A stretch of 19,287 nt of DNA from DSAR01 sp034437315 (GTDB lineage: Bacteria > Chloroflexota > Anaerolineae > B4-G1). The notes under the pieces are model-generated. The model did no database searches and had not been told where the DNA came from. It saw only the letters and a program-made list of their open reading frames with translations. How positions within the stretch are numbered: position 1 is the first letter of the stretch; every line of letters begins with the position of its first letter. Shown here piece by piece: positions 8,144-15,833 of this stretch. The stretch is taken from positions 1-19,287 of the forward strand of contig DAOTUC010000368.1 of assembly GCA_034437315.1 (NCBI GenBank), in the 5' to 3' direction. The position numbers and the translations under genes were made by a program.

Positions 8144-8152
8144 TGCTATGAT
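8144..8152 (+). promoter_or_regulatory. Extended -10 promoter candidate close to protease gene
   Basis: TGC followed by TATGAT (8147-8152) fits the extended -10 pattern TGnTATAAT with one mismatch. It lies 27 bases before the proposed ATG, so the transcript would start at about 8159 with a short leader that keeps the Shine-Dalgarno sequence. No convincing -35 is present. It competes with the promoter at 7892-7919. Confidence 0.4.
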
Positions 8153-8166
8153 AGAGGCAAAATATG

Positions 8167-8174
8167 GGAGGAGA
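8167..8174 (+). promoter_or_regulatory. Shine-Dalgarno GGGAGGAG deciding the protease start
   Basis: GGGAGGAG lies four bases before the ATG at 8179. The in-frame ATG at 8164 sits just before this site and has none of its own. The start at 8179 also gives a textbook signal peptide. Confidence 0.75.
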
Positions 8175-8178
8175 CAAG

Positions 8179-10230
8179 ATGGCGCTGGACAAATGCTTAC
8201 GTTCATCCATCGGGGTAGGACTTCTCATTTTATTCCTTTTCTCTAGCTTGATTCAACCACATCCTGTTTTAGCCGCGACGACATCTCCATCCTCCTCCAA
8301 CCGAGTATTGGTCCTACTCCAACAAGATGACACACGGATGCGCAGCATCCATCATATCAATTCAATCATTTCATCCTTAGAGATGATAGGCGGTCGAATC
8401 ATTCACTTTTTTCCACCGTCCGCCTTCGTCGCCGATGTACCGGCGGGAGCTTCTATCTCCTTCCCATCCCATACAACGACATCCGACACATCCCAGGACC
8501 CCACTTCTCAAGACCCCACCTCCTCAGTCCTCGTCTACGACCACGAAATCGACGCTGACACCCTGGCAAACCTCCCCGACCACGTCCACTACGCCGTCCA
8601 CGCCTGGAACAACTTACTTGCGCCGCCTACTCCCGCCGGTGCATCGCAAACACTCAACAGCGCCTTTTCAGAGCACGAGCCTTCGCGCGCCGCGATGGTC
8701 GCCCCGCCTCCTCAAAATATCCCTCAGATGCAGATGCTCGCTGCCAGCGATCCCACGCCCGGTTACGCCGAGACGAGCGAATTCCTCATTGGCCGGGTGG
8801 CGGTCGGCATCCTGTTGCCCGAAAGCGACGGCAGCATCGACCCATCGACGGAGGATTGGAGCGACGAGGCGCGCGCGCTGGTCATCAGCGAAATCACCGC
8901 CGCCCTCGATTGGTGGGCCGTTCGAGAGCCGGACGCCAATCTCACTTTCGTGTACGATGACAGTTTAGCGACGCCCATCTCCACCCGTTACGAACCCATC
9001 TCCCGCCCGTACAGCGATCAGTCCCTCTGGATCAACCAGGTGATGGCGGAAAAGGGGTACACTGAATCGAGTTACTTCGACCGAGTGCGTAGTTACAACA
9101 ATGACCTGCGCCGGGAGCACGACGCAGATTGGGCTTTCACCATCTTCGTCGTCGATAGCGCTAACGACGACGACAACCGTTTCGCCGACGGTTACTTCGC
9201 CTACGCCTACCTTGGCGGGCCGTTTATGGTGATGACCTACGGCAACAATGGGTATGGCCCGTCCAATATGGACGCCGTCGCCGCCCACGAAATCGGTCAC
9301 ATCTTCCACGCCCTCGATCAATATGCTGGCGCTAACCAGCCCTGTACGCGCCAGTCGGGCTACCTGGGGGGGGTGAATCAGAACAGCCGGTATGGAGATT
9401 GCGCCTCTGACGAGCCGAGCATCATGCGGGGGCAGGTCTCGCCCTACACCAATAAAGACCTCGACGAGTACGCCCGCGCCCAGATCGGTTGGCGCGATTC
9501 CGACGACGACGGCATCCTGGACCCGGTCGATACGACGATCAGCCTGAGCAGCGCCGAAATTATCACCGATGGGCAGGTCTCCAACGTGTTGACCGTGACC
9601 GGCAATCTGCGCGATGAACCATTCCCCTCCCCCCAGCGCCGCAGCGTGACCATCAACGCCATCACCCGCATCGAATACCAGGCGGACGATGAGACGTGGA
9701 TCGACGTTCCGGCGGCCGACGGCGCGTTCGATAGCTATAGCGAGGATTTCACGTTCACCACGCCCGCGCTGCCCACCGGCGACGTCGAGATTGTGGTGCG
9801 GGCGACGAATTCGGCCGGCGGCGTGACGACGATGACGGTCGCCAGTGTGTCGGTCGTCGATCCGGTGGACGAGATTATCTACACGACCCTGAAGCGCCCG
9901 GTCCGCCAGGCGGATGGGGATGACGAATCGGACGTGTTGGTCTACCAGGGGCAGGCGACGTCGGAGGTCAGCTACATCGCCGAGATGTATTATCGCATCG
10001 ACAATGAAGCCTGGCGACCGCTCACGCCAGACGACGGCGTCTTCGACGACCCCAATGAGGATTTCACGCTCGTCATCGACCTCGCCGCGCTGAAACCGGG
10101 CGAGCGGCGCATCCAGGCCTACGCCGTCGATGGCCTGGGGAACGTGGAATCGACCCCCGCCAGCGATTTCATCACCATCGCGCCGCGGACCAGCTACATC
10201 TTTCTCCCGCTGGTGATGGCGCAGCCATAA
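8179..10230 (+). CDS. Secreted zinc metalloprotease-like protein
   Basis: The 683-residue product begins with a signal peptide: a short charged start, hydrophobic core 11-25, and likely cleavage after VLA at about 32. Residues 40-170 are low in homology signals and may be a propeptide; they include the tandem SQDPT-SQDPT at 105-114. The catalytic region has H370, E371, H374 and D380 (HEIGHIFHALDQY), with SIM at 414-416 that could be a metzincin-like Met-turn. A calcium-binding-type DSDDDGILD follows at 440-448. Then come two repeated beta-rich Ig-like segments (about 455-560 and 575-670). The last 12 residues, SYIFLPLVMAQP, resemble a C-terminal tail seen on secreted Anaerolineae proteins. 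An exported protease or adhesin-type peptidase is likely; the substrate is unknown. The gene stands alone and converges on truD. Confidence 0.8.
   Translation: MALDKCLRSSIGVGLLILFLFSSLIQPHPVLAATTSPSSSNRVLVLLQQDDTRMRSIHHINSIISSLEMIGGRIIHFFPPSAFVADVPAGASISFPSHTTTSDTSQDPTSQDPTSSVLVYDHEIDADTLANLPDHVHYAVHAWNNLLAPPTPAGASQTLNSAFSEHEPSRAAMVAPPPQNIPQMQMLAASDPTPGYAETSEFLIGRVAVGILLPESDGSIDPSTEDWSDEARALVISEITAALDWWAVREPDANLTFVYDDSLATPISTRYEPISRPYSDQSLWINQVMAEKGYTESSYFDRVRSYNNDLRREHDADWAFTIFVVDSANDDDNRFADGYFAYAYLGGPFMVMTYGNNGYGPSNMDAVAAHEIGHIFHALDQYAGANQPCTRQSGYLGGVNQNSRYGDCASDEPSIMRGQVSPYTNKDLDEYARAQIGWRDSDDDGILDPVDTTISLSSAEIITDGQVSNVLTVTGNLRDEPFPSPQRRSVTINAITRIEYQADDETWIDVPAADGAFDSYSEDFTFTTPALPTGDVEIVVRATNSAGGVTTMTVASVSVVDPVDEIIYTTLKRPVRQADGDDESDVLVYQGQATSEVSYIAEMYYRIDNEAWRPLTPDDGVFDDPNEDFTLVIDLAALKPGERRIQAYAVDGLGNVESTPASDFITIAPRTSYIFLPLVMAQP
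8491..8520 (+). repeat. 15-bp tandem repeat (SQDPT x2) inside protease gene
   Basis: Two adjacent 15-base units encode SQDPT twice. Third-position and other silent differences (TCC CAG / TCT CAA) show the copies are not brand new. They fall in a Ser/Thr/Pro-rich segment of the putative propeptide, which is probably a flexible linker. Confidence 0.6.
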
Positions 10231-10275
10231 CTTGCCAATCTCCGCAAGTCGCGCGTTCGCGCCAAACGCATCCCC

Positions 10276-11375
10276 TTAAAGCAGAAGCGCCTTGACCAGC
10301 AGCGTCGCGTAACTTCCTCTGGGCAGAACAAAGGACAGGGTAAGCCGGCGTTGGCCCGGGAAAAGCTCGTCGGGCTTGTCCGCCGAGAGGGCGATGTCCT
10401 GGGGGAAGAGCAGCAGCGCCCTTTTTCCCCGGTACATATACGCCTTCTTGAGAATCCGGCCCTGGGTACCTGGCCCGGTGGCTGGGCAGTGCAATCTGGC
10501 GCTCGCGCTCGAAATCGTTGGGTAGGGTGTGGTAGAGCGTCAATGCTTCCCGCGCGATCTCGAGAGGGGCGGGCGCCCCCGCCAGCCAATGGGCCAGGCA
10601 GCGGGATACGATCCGGTTCCACAGGAGCGATTGGTAGGCCGAGAGGTAGATGCTCAACAGCCGCCTGTTGATCAGGTTGAGCGCTTTGCGCCATTCCGTC
10701 TCCGTCGGTTGGGGGATGGTCGCGCAGGTAGGTGAGCACCGACCGAAAATTGGAAGGGCTGGGCGCCGCGTCGAAGAGCGTGTCCCAATCCCCCCAATGA
10801 CGGGCCGCGAAGGCCTTGAACTTGCGGACGGGTTGGGGATCGCCGACGAAGTGGTGGGAGAGGTAGGCGCGCACCGCGCCCTCGGCGTCTCGCTGCAAGA
10901 TCAATTTGGCGATGTGATCCCGCCCCGGGGATAATGAACCGAAGCGCTGCCGGTCGAAGTAGTTTGGCAGGCCGAATGTGGTCGCCTGGCGCGCGCGTGT
11001 GTGAATGGTCGCTGTCTCCGCGTCGGTCAGATCGCACAGGATGAGGGTGAAACGATTCGCCGTGATGTCGGCCGGCGTCAGCGGTCGCTCCGTGCGCCCC
11101 AGGAACTCAGCCTCAAAGCCTGGACCCGCCATTCGCTTGGGCGCTTGGCCCTGCACCGTCGCGTATTGCACGGCGATCGCTTGCTTGTCCTTGAGCACCG
11201 GGAAGGTGATGGCCGATTGGTGAACGTTCGGAATTCGCGCCATTTGCCGCCGGACGCTCAACGTCGTCACCCCTTGTTTGCACACCCGGCAGACGGCGAA
11301 TTGTCCCCGCTCTCCCAACGAAAGCGGTATCTGCTCCTCTACGAAGAAATCCTCTGTTTGAACTTTGTATCGCAA
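10276..11375 (-). pseudogene. truD: tRNA pseudouridine synthase D, two frameshifts
   Basis: TruD makes pseudouridine 13 in tRNA. The N-terminal part is clear: K..DFFVEE (4-14), the catalytic KDK with D63 (62-64), and PNYFDRQRFG (137-146). The rest is split over three frames. A G5 run at 10711-10715 (C5 on the coding strand) shifts the frame. Removing one base gives HPQPTETEWRKAL and then YLSAYQSLLWNRI, both family-typical. A second extra base in GGG at 10464-10466 shifts it again. Removing it gives SHRARYQGRILKK and then the normal C-terminus GKRALLLFPQ...GSYATLLVKALLL. The repaired product would be 365 residues, a usual TruD length. The start is TTG at 11375 behind AGGAGGTG. It could be a recent pseudogene, or two base-calling or assembly errors. 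No internal stops or other decay are seen. Confidence 0.85.
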
Positions 11376-11379
11376 TGAA

Positions 11380-11387
11380 CACCTCCT
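11380..11387 (-). promoter_or_regulatory. Shine-Dalgarno AGGAGGTG fixing the truD TTG start
   Basis: On the minus strand AGGAGGTG lies four bases before the TTG at 11375. An upstream in-frame TTG at 11399 would place this site inside the gene. The start at 11375 also lets the protein begin at the RYKVQTEDF conserved in the family. Confidence 0.75.
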
Positions 11388-11526
11388 GGCGTTGGCCAAT
11401 CCCTTTTAAACCTCCGCCGCTTTGGAATCGCTATAGAGACTATTAAAAAATTCGCTCGGAGGCTCGTCCTCGGGCCGATTAGCGCCCCCGGGACGGCGGC
11501 TAGCGCATTTATTTCTAACACTTTTG

Positions 11527-11535
11527 TGCTATAAT
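11527..11535 (+). promoter_or_regulatory. Extended -10 promoter for the response regulator
   Basis: TGC plus TATAAT (11530-11535) is a perfect extended -10 element. The -35 region (ATTTAT at 11507-11512 for a 17-base spacer) is poor, as is usual for extended -10 promoters. Transcription from about 11542 gives a 50-base leader containing GGGAGG (about 11572-11577) before the ATG at 11592. The rest of the 216-base gap between truD and this gene shows only weak GC-rich hairpins. Confidence 0.6.
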
Positions 11536-11591
11536 GGCAAATCAGAAGCAACTGTTTATCGTGTAATCTTGTGGGAGGTTAAGGCGAATTT

Positions 11592-12299
11592 ATGGTTGAG
11601 CAAGTTAGGACCTTGGTGGTGGATGACGAGGAGCGCATTCGATTTTTCCTGGAGGAGACTCTGCGCCGCGTGGGGCATATCGTCACGCAGGCTGCCGACG
11701 GTGAGGAAGCCCTGGACCGGTTGCGAGAGATCCCTTTCGATCTGGCAATCGTGGATTTGAACCTCGGCGGGCGGATTGACGGCCTGCGCGTTCTCGAAGC
11801 GGCCCGCTGGCGGTGGCCGAGTATGGCGGTCGTCATCTTGACCGCCCACGGTTCCCTGGAATCGGCGATGGACGCCATTCGCGAAGGGGTGGACGGGTAT
11901 CTGCTCAAACCGGTCGAACCGGCAGAGGTGCGCCGGGCGGCGGACGAGGCTATGGAGAAGCGACGGGCTTTGATACAAAAAAAGGAGGGGCGGGTATTGC
12001 AACGCGGGCCTTTCTTCGTGGACCTGACAAAGCACGAGGTCACGTTGAACGGCAAAGACCTCAATCTCACGCCACGTGAATTCAGTCTTTTGACCCATAT
12101 GATGCAGAACGCGCACCGCGTCATCCCGCCGCCAGAATTGGTCGAGGTGGTGCGGGATTATAAACCAGAGCACATGCACGAAGCGCGCCAGATCATCAAG
12201 TGGTATATCTACCGCTTGCGTCAAAAGGTGGAACCGGACCCCTCCAATCCCCAATACATCATCAACGTCCGGGGCGTCGGATACCGTTTTCAGGAATGA
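11592..12299 (+). CDS. OmpR-family response regulator, orphan
   Basis: This is a 235-residue two-component response regulator. The receiver domain (about 5-120) has the acidic pair D11-D12, phospho-acceptor D55, T84 and K106, so phosphorylation chemistry looks intact. The C-terminal winged helix (about 140-233) has LNLTPREFSLL, typical of OmpR/PhoB effector domains, and ends in YIINVRGVGYRF. A Lys/Arg-rich linker (120-132) joins them. No histidine kinase gene is next to it on either side, so its partner must be elsewhere. It diverges from truD and is followed by a 216-base gap that begins with three 12-bp tandem repeats. Target genes are unknown. Confidence 0.92.
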   Translation: MVEQVRTLVVDDEERIRFFLEETLRRVGHIVTQAADGEEALDRLREIPFDLAIVDLNLGGRIDGLRVLEAARWRWPSMAVVILTAHGSLESAMDAIREGVDGYLLKPVEPAEVRRAADEAMEKRRALIQKKEGRVLQRGPFFVDLTKHEVTLNGKDLNLTPREFSLLTHMMQNAHRVIPPPELVEVVRDYKPEHMHEARQIIKWYIYRLRQKVEPDPSNPQYIINVRGVGYRFQE

Positions 12300-12333
12300 T
12301 TGTCCGGTTGATTGTTCGGTAGATTGTTCAGCA
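12298..12333 (+). repeat. Three 12-bp tandem repeats after response regulator
   Basis: GATTGTCCGGTT, GATTGTTCGGTA and GATTGTTCAGCA follow each other without gaps, starting within the stop codon of the response regulator. The shared core is GATTGTyCrG. Direct repeats about one helical turn apart are the form of site bound by OmpR/PhoB-type regulators, so these may be operator sites for the gene at 12516. That role is inferred only from form and position. Confidence 0.55.
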
Positions 12334-12449
12334 GTAACCGAAGGGCGTCCCGGCAGGCCGTGGCGATTGCCTCCAACGAAAGACCAACCTTTCTAAACGG
12401 AAGACGGTCGTTATGCCAACGGAATACATCGTTTTGCATAGACGGTTTC

Positions 12450-12458
12450 TGGTAAAAT
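12450..12458 (+). promoter_or_regulatory. Extended -10 promoter for tail-anchored protein gene
   Basis: TGG followed by TAAAAT (12453-12458) fits the extended -10 pattern. A TTGCAT at 12434-12439 is too close (13 bases) to be a normal -35. The transcript would begin near 12465, about 50 bases before the ATG at 12516, which has GAGGAGGT at 12503-12510. That site makes ATG 12516 the start rather than the TTG at 12510. Confidence 0.45.
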
Positions 12459-12515
12459 AGGGGTGAGTTTGGCATTGCAAGCAAGCAGGATTAAAGATTA
12501 ACGAGGAGGTTGAAA

Positions 12516-13019
12516 ATGCTGGAGAACACCTATACGTATACAGCGCGAAACGCCAGGCGGCCCGAAGAGGTGCTCACATTTACGTTGCACGATCATCAAT
12601 TGTCCATTGATCTGGGGTCGCCCCTGGAGCACGTCGAAAGGGCGGTCGAGGCCCAGCAGAGTGAGGACGTTGATTATCCCATTCAGTCCTGGCTCAAGCC
12701 GATGGCGCTCTCTATGGTGGAGCGGGCGACGGCTCCTTTTGACGTGTCTGACGTCATCGTCGACGTTGCGGAAGACGTGTTACACGTCAGGGCATGGTAC
12801 CGGGTGGGGGGATTGCGCTTATCGTCGGTCACCCTGGTTCACGGGGAGGTGGACAATCCCGCCGCCGCGCGAGCTTTCGCGGCCGAATTGGCGCAGCGCA
12901 AGGGGGAGCGACCCGCTCTGAATAAGCTGCTGGACGTGATGGATTACTGGGTCGCCTGGTTTGTGGCCGGGTTTGTGATGGTTTTTCTGCTGCAAATATG
13001 GCGTCGCAGGAACAGCTAG
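12516..13019 (+). CDS. Hypothetical tail-anchored membrane protein
   Basis: I do not recognise this 167-residue protein. It is soluble and moderately acidic for about 140 residues, with alternating beta-rich stretches (LTFTLHDHQLSIDL, SDVIVDVAEDVLHVRAWYRV, LRLSSVTLVHGEV). A helical segment follows, then one hydrophobic helix at about 144-162 (YWVAWFVAGFVMVFLLQIW), and then RRRNS. This is a C-terminal membrane anchor with the body in the cytoplasm (positive residues at the extreme end leave the orientation uncertain). No signal peptide or catalytic motif is seen. GAGGAGGT five bases upstream supports the ATG. It has its own likely promoter and a terminator after it, so it appears to be a one-gene unit. 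Confidence 0.8.
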   Translation: MLENTYTYTARNARRPEEVLTFTLHDHQLSIDLGSPLEHVERAVEAQQSEDVDYPIQSWLKPMALSMVERATAPFDVSDVIVDVAEDVLHVRAWYRVGGLRLSSVTLVHGEVDNPAAARAFAAELAQRKGERPALNKLLDVMDYWVAWFVAGFVMVFLLQIWRRRNS

Positions 13020-13037
13020 AAGGTTGAACTGATCGCT

Positions 13038-13077
13038 AGCAAAGGGCCCTGGATATGCCGTTCCAGGGTCTTTTGCT
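13038..13077 (+). terminator. Hairpin terminator between tail-anchored and GH31 genes
   Basis: CCCTGGA (13047-13053) pairs with TCCAGGG (13062-13068) around an 8-base loop. The stem extends outward through AGCAAAG (13038-13044) with CTTTTGCT (13070-13077), which provides the short T-run. It lies 19 bases after the stop at 13019. Because the longer GH31 frame would start inside this hairpin (ATG 13055), the downstream start at 13100 is preferred. Confidence 0.55.
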
Positions 13078-13099
13078 GCGCATTTTAACGGGAGGTCTT

Positions 13100-15712
13100 A
13101 TGTTGGAACTTTTATCGTTGGTCGCGCGCGGCACGCGGGAACTGGGGTTGCGCACACTGTACCATACGGTGAGATATTTCTTTCGCGAGCGTGGGCAGCG
13201 AGTCCGTTTCAAGGAGTACATTGAGGCATACGTCGAGAATGGGAGATCATCCCCGCCGGCGTTATCCGAGTATCGGCGGCCGGGCCGGGTCGTCGATTGC
13301 GAGCGTCACGGGCAACGCGTCGTCGTCCGGTGCGACAACGGCGCATATATCTTGACCGTCCTGGCGCCCGAACTGATACAGGTGCGTCTCGATCCCATCG
13401 ACGGCGGCGGACTCCCGGCGACGGCGGCGCCGTCCTGCGCGGTCGCCAAGCCAGCGGCCGATTGGCCGCCCTGCGAGTTTCAGGCGACCGAGGATGCCGC
13501 CGGGAACGGTATCGAGATCCGAACCGAAAAGTTGATATGCCGGATTGACGGGGCGCGCGGCCGGCTGACTTTCCTGGATCTGGACGGTCGCGTGATCAGC
13601 CAGGATGAGGCCGGAGGCGGCTGGCATCCCCAGGGGCCGGTCGCCTGTCGGAAACAGATCCAGGAGGATGAGCATTTCTACGGCCTGGGAGAGCGGGCTT
13701 TCGGGCTCGACCTGCGCGGGCGGCGCTACGAGAATTGGAACACCGATCCTCGCACGTACCAAGTCGGTCAGGACCCGATCCACCTGTGCATCCCGACGCT
13801 CCTGGGCCTGCACAGCGGCGGCGATCAGGCGTATGCCATCTTTTTTGATAACACCTTCCGCGGCTATTTCGACCTGGGGGAGCGGGATTCCGACATCCTC
13901 TCCTTTGGCGCTGAGAACGGCCCGCTGCGCTACTATTTCATCTACGGGCCGGAGACGCCAGACGTGCTGGATCGCTACACCGAGCTGACCGGCCGCACCC
14001 CTCTGCCGCCCCTGTGGATGTTGGGGTATCATCAAAGCCGCTGGTCCTATCACCCTGAAGCGCGTGTGCGTAAATTGGCCCGAGACTTCCGCCAGGTCTA
14101 CCACGTCCCCTGTGATGCTATCCACCTGGACATCCACTACATGGACGATTACCGCTGCTTTACCTGGGACGCGCAGCGATTCCCCGATCCGGTCAAGCAG
14201 ATCGACGATTTGCACGAGCAGGGCTTTAAGGTCATCACGATCATCGATCCGGGCATCAAGGCGGATCACGAGTATTCAGTCTGCCGGGACGGCCTGGAGC
14301 GGGACGTCTTTTGTCAATACCCGGACGGCGAGACGTTGTTCAAGGGGCCGGTCTGGCCGGGCGATTGTTACTTCCCCGATTTCACCGCTCCCCGCGTGCG
14401 CGCGTGGTGGGGCGATTTATACCAGACGTTGGTCGCGGACGGCGTCGATGGTTTCTGGAACGATATGAACGAACCGGCCATTTTTGGATTGCGATCCACG
14501 ACTCTGCCGGCCTTTATCCAGCACGACCTGGATGGGCGAAGCGGGCGACACGCCGAGGCGCACAACGTCTACGGGATGCAGATGGCGCGGGCGACCGTCG
14601 AGGGCCTGAGAAAGATCCGTCCCAACGAACGCCCGGTCTGTATCACCCGCTCCGGCTGGGCTGGTGTGCAGCGCTACGCGATGAGCTGGACCGGCGATAA
14701 CCGATCGGATTGGGAACACCTGTGGCTCTCTATGCCGATGTTGATGAACCTGGGGCTCAGCGGCCTCGCCCACACCGGGCCAGACATCGGCGGCTATTCC
14801 CGTTTCGCCAGCGGCGAACTCTTCACCCGCTGGCTGCAAATGGGCGTTTTTCTGCCTTTCCTCCGATCCCATACGTTTGTGCACAGTCCAGATCAAGAAC
14901 CGTGGAGTTGGGGGCAGCCCTATTTAGACATTAACCGGCGCTACATCGAATTGCGCTACCGGCTGCTCCCTTACCTGTATACCGTGCTCTGGCAGTGCCA
15001 TCGCGCCGGGCGGCCCGTCGTGCGCCCCCTCTTCTGGGATTACCAGCGGGATGAGGAGACGTACACCCTGGATGACCAGTTCCTATGCGGGGATGCGTTC
15101 CTGGTCGCGCCGGTGGTCGAGGAGGGGGCGGAAGAGCGCGAGGTCTATTTACCGGAAGGCGTTTGGTACGATTTCTGGACCGGTCAACTGTACGAGGGGC
15201 CGGCCCATATCATCGCCGAAGCTCCGTTAGAGCGCTTGCCCCTTTTCGTCCGGGCCGGTTCGATCGCGCCGATGTGGCCGGTGATGCAATACGTCGGGGA
15301 AAGGCCGGTGGAGCAGTTGACGTTGCACATCTACCCGGGAGATGGCGAAAGCGTGTTGTACGAGGACGACGGTCGGACGATGGCCTTCCGGCGAGGCGCT
15401 TATCGGCTGACCACTTTCACGCTATCGACCGACGCCGACGAGCGGGGAGAGCCAGTTCTCACGTTGACCCGCCGGGCGGAGGGGGCTTACGAACCGGCGT
15501 ATCAGCAATACGAAATCATCGTCGTGCTCGACGCTCACACGTCGTCCTACCGCTCGGCCCAGGTGGCGGCGAAGGACGGGCGTCGCGAGACGTATGCACT
15601 TCAACCGGTCGAGGGGCGCGTTTGCCTGACCGTGGACGCGCAAAGATTCGACCAATTACGATTGACGCTTACGCCTAACCCGGGCGATCCAGACCCGAAA
15701 AGAAACCCTTGA
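13100..15712 (+). CDS. Glycoside hydrolase family 31 alpha-glucosidase
   Basis: This 870-residue GH31 enzyme is probably a cytoplasmic alpha-glucosidase or alpha-xylosidase that frees terminal alpha-linked sugars by a retaining mechanism. The N-terminal beta domain (about 60-280) has HFYGLGERAFGLDLRG. The catalytic barrel starts near LWMLGYHQSRWSY. The predicted nucleophile is D455 in GFWNDMNEP (451-459), and the acid/base is D533 in SWTGDN (529-534). The C-terminal beta domains include FVRAGSI and YPGDGESVLYEDDG. About 40 extra N-terminal residues are basic and lack a signal peptide. GGGAGGT (13090-13096) fixes the ATG at 13100; an upstream ATG at 13055 lies in a terminator. No sugar transporter is adjacent. 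The last codons are copied downstream at 15815-15833. Confidence 0.93.
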   Translation: MLELLSLVARGTRELGLRTLYHTVRYFFRERGQRVRFKEYIEAYVENGRSSPPALSEYRRPGRVVDCERHGQRVVVRCDNGAYILTVLAPELIQVRLDPIDGGGLPATAAPSCAVAKPAADWPPCEFQATEDAAGNGIEIRTEKLICRIDGARGRLTFLDLDGRVISQDEAGGGWHPQGPVACRKQIQEDEHFYGLGERAFGLDLRGRRYENWNTDPRTYQVGQDPIHLCIPTLLGLHSGGDQAYAIFFDNTFRGYFDLGERDSDILSFGAENGPLRYYFIYGPETPDVLDRYTELTGRTPLPPLWMLGYHQSRWSYHPEARVRKLARDFRQVYHVPCDAIHLDIHYMDDYRCFTWDAQRFPDPVKQIDDLHEQGFKVITIIDPGIKADHEYSVCRDGLERDVFCQYPDGETLFKGPVWPGDCYFPDFTAPRVRAWWGDLYQTLVADGVDGFWNDMNEPAIFGLRSTTLPAFIQHDLDGRSGRHAEAHNVYGMQMARATVEGLRKIRPNERPVCITRSGWAGVQRYAMSWTGDNRSDWEHLWLSMPMLMNLGLSGLAHTGPDIGGYSRFASGELFTRWLQMGVFLPFLRSHTFVHSPDQEPWSWGQPYLDINRRYIELRYRLLPYLYTVLWQCHRAGRPVVRPLFWDYQRDEETYTLDDQFLCGDAFLVAPVVEEGAEEREVYLPEGVWYDFWTGQLYEGPAHIIAEAPLERLPLFVRAGSIAPMWPVMQYVGERPVEQLTLHIYPGDGESVLYEDDGRTMAFRRGAYRLTTFTLSTDADERGEPVLTLTRRAEGAYEPAYQQYEIIVVLDAHTSSYRSAQVAAKDGRRETYALQPVEGRVCLTVDAQRFDQLRLTLTPNPGDPDPKRNP

Positions 15713-15833
15713 CCGTATCTTCTCAATAATTCGGGGAATAGTTTGTAGTAACCGCTTCAGCGGTCATTTTGACGGCTAAAGCCGTTACTACGAACATTTT
15801 CTCCCCTACTTTTTGAAAAGAAACCCTTGACCG
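15697..15833. repeat. 19-bp direct repeats flanking a palindromic insert
   Basis: GAAAAGAAACCCTTGACCG occurs exactly at 15697-15715, covering the last GH31 codons and stop, and again at 15815-15833. The 99 bases between (15716-15814) hold a palindrome nearly centred between the copies. GTTTGTAGTAAC (15741-15752) pairs with GTTACTACGAAC (15784-15795), with one G-T mismatch. The hairpins ACCGCTTCAGCGGT (15751-15764) and ACGGCTAAAGCCGT (15772-15785) lie inside. This is what an insertion that duplicated 19 bases of target would leave. The stem-loops may now also act as the GH31 terminator. No coding frame is plausible. Confidence 0.75.

Noticed and set aside
8435..8968. 177-residue frame overlapping the protease gene in another plus frame
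   Set aside because: Its composition is dominated by Ser, Thr, Pro and Arg, which comes from reading the Ser/Thr-rich propeptide codons out of frame. It has no Shine-Dalgarno sequence or domain.
10172..10657. Separate 161-residue minus-strand gene
   Set aside because: Its N-terminal half is the middle of TruD (YLSAYQSLLWNRI) and its C-terminal half is out-of-frame sequence after the second frameshift. It is a fragment, not its own gene.
13262..14269. 335-residue minus-strand open frame
   Set aside because: It is antisense to the GH31 gene, whose conserved barrel and catalytic motifs are on the plus strand. There is no independent evidence for expression.
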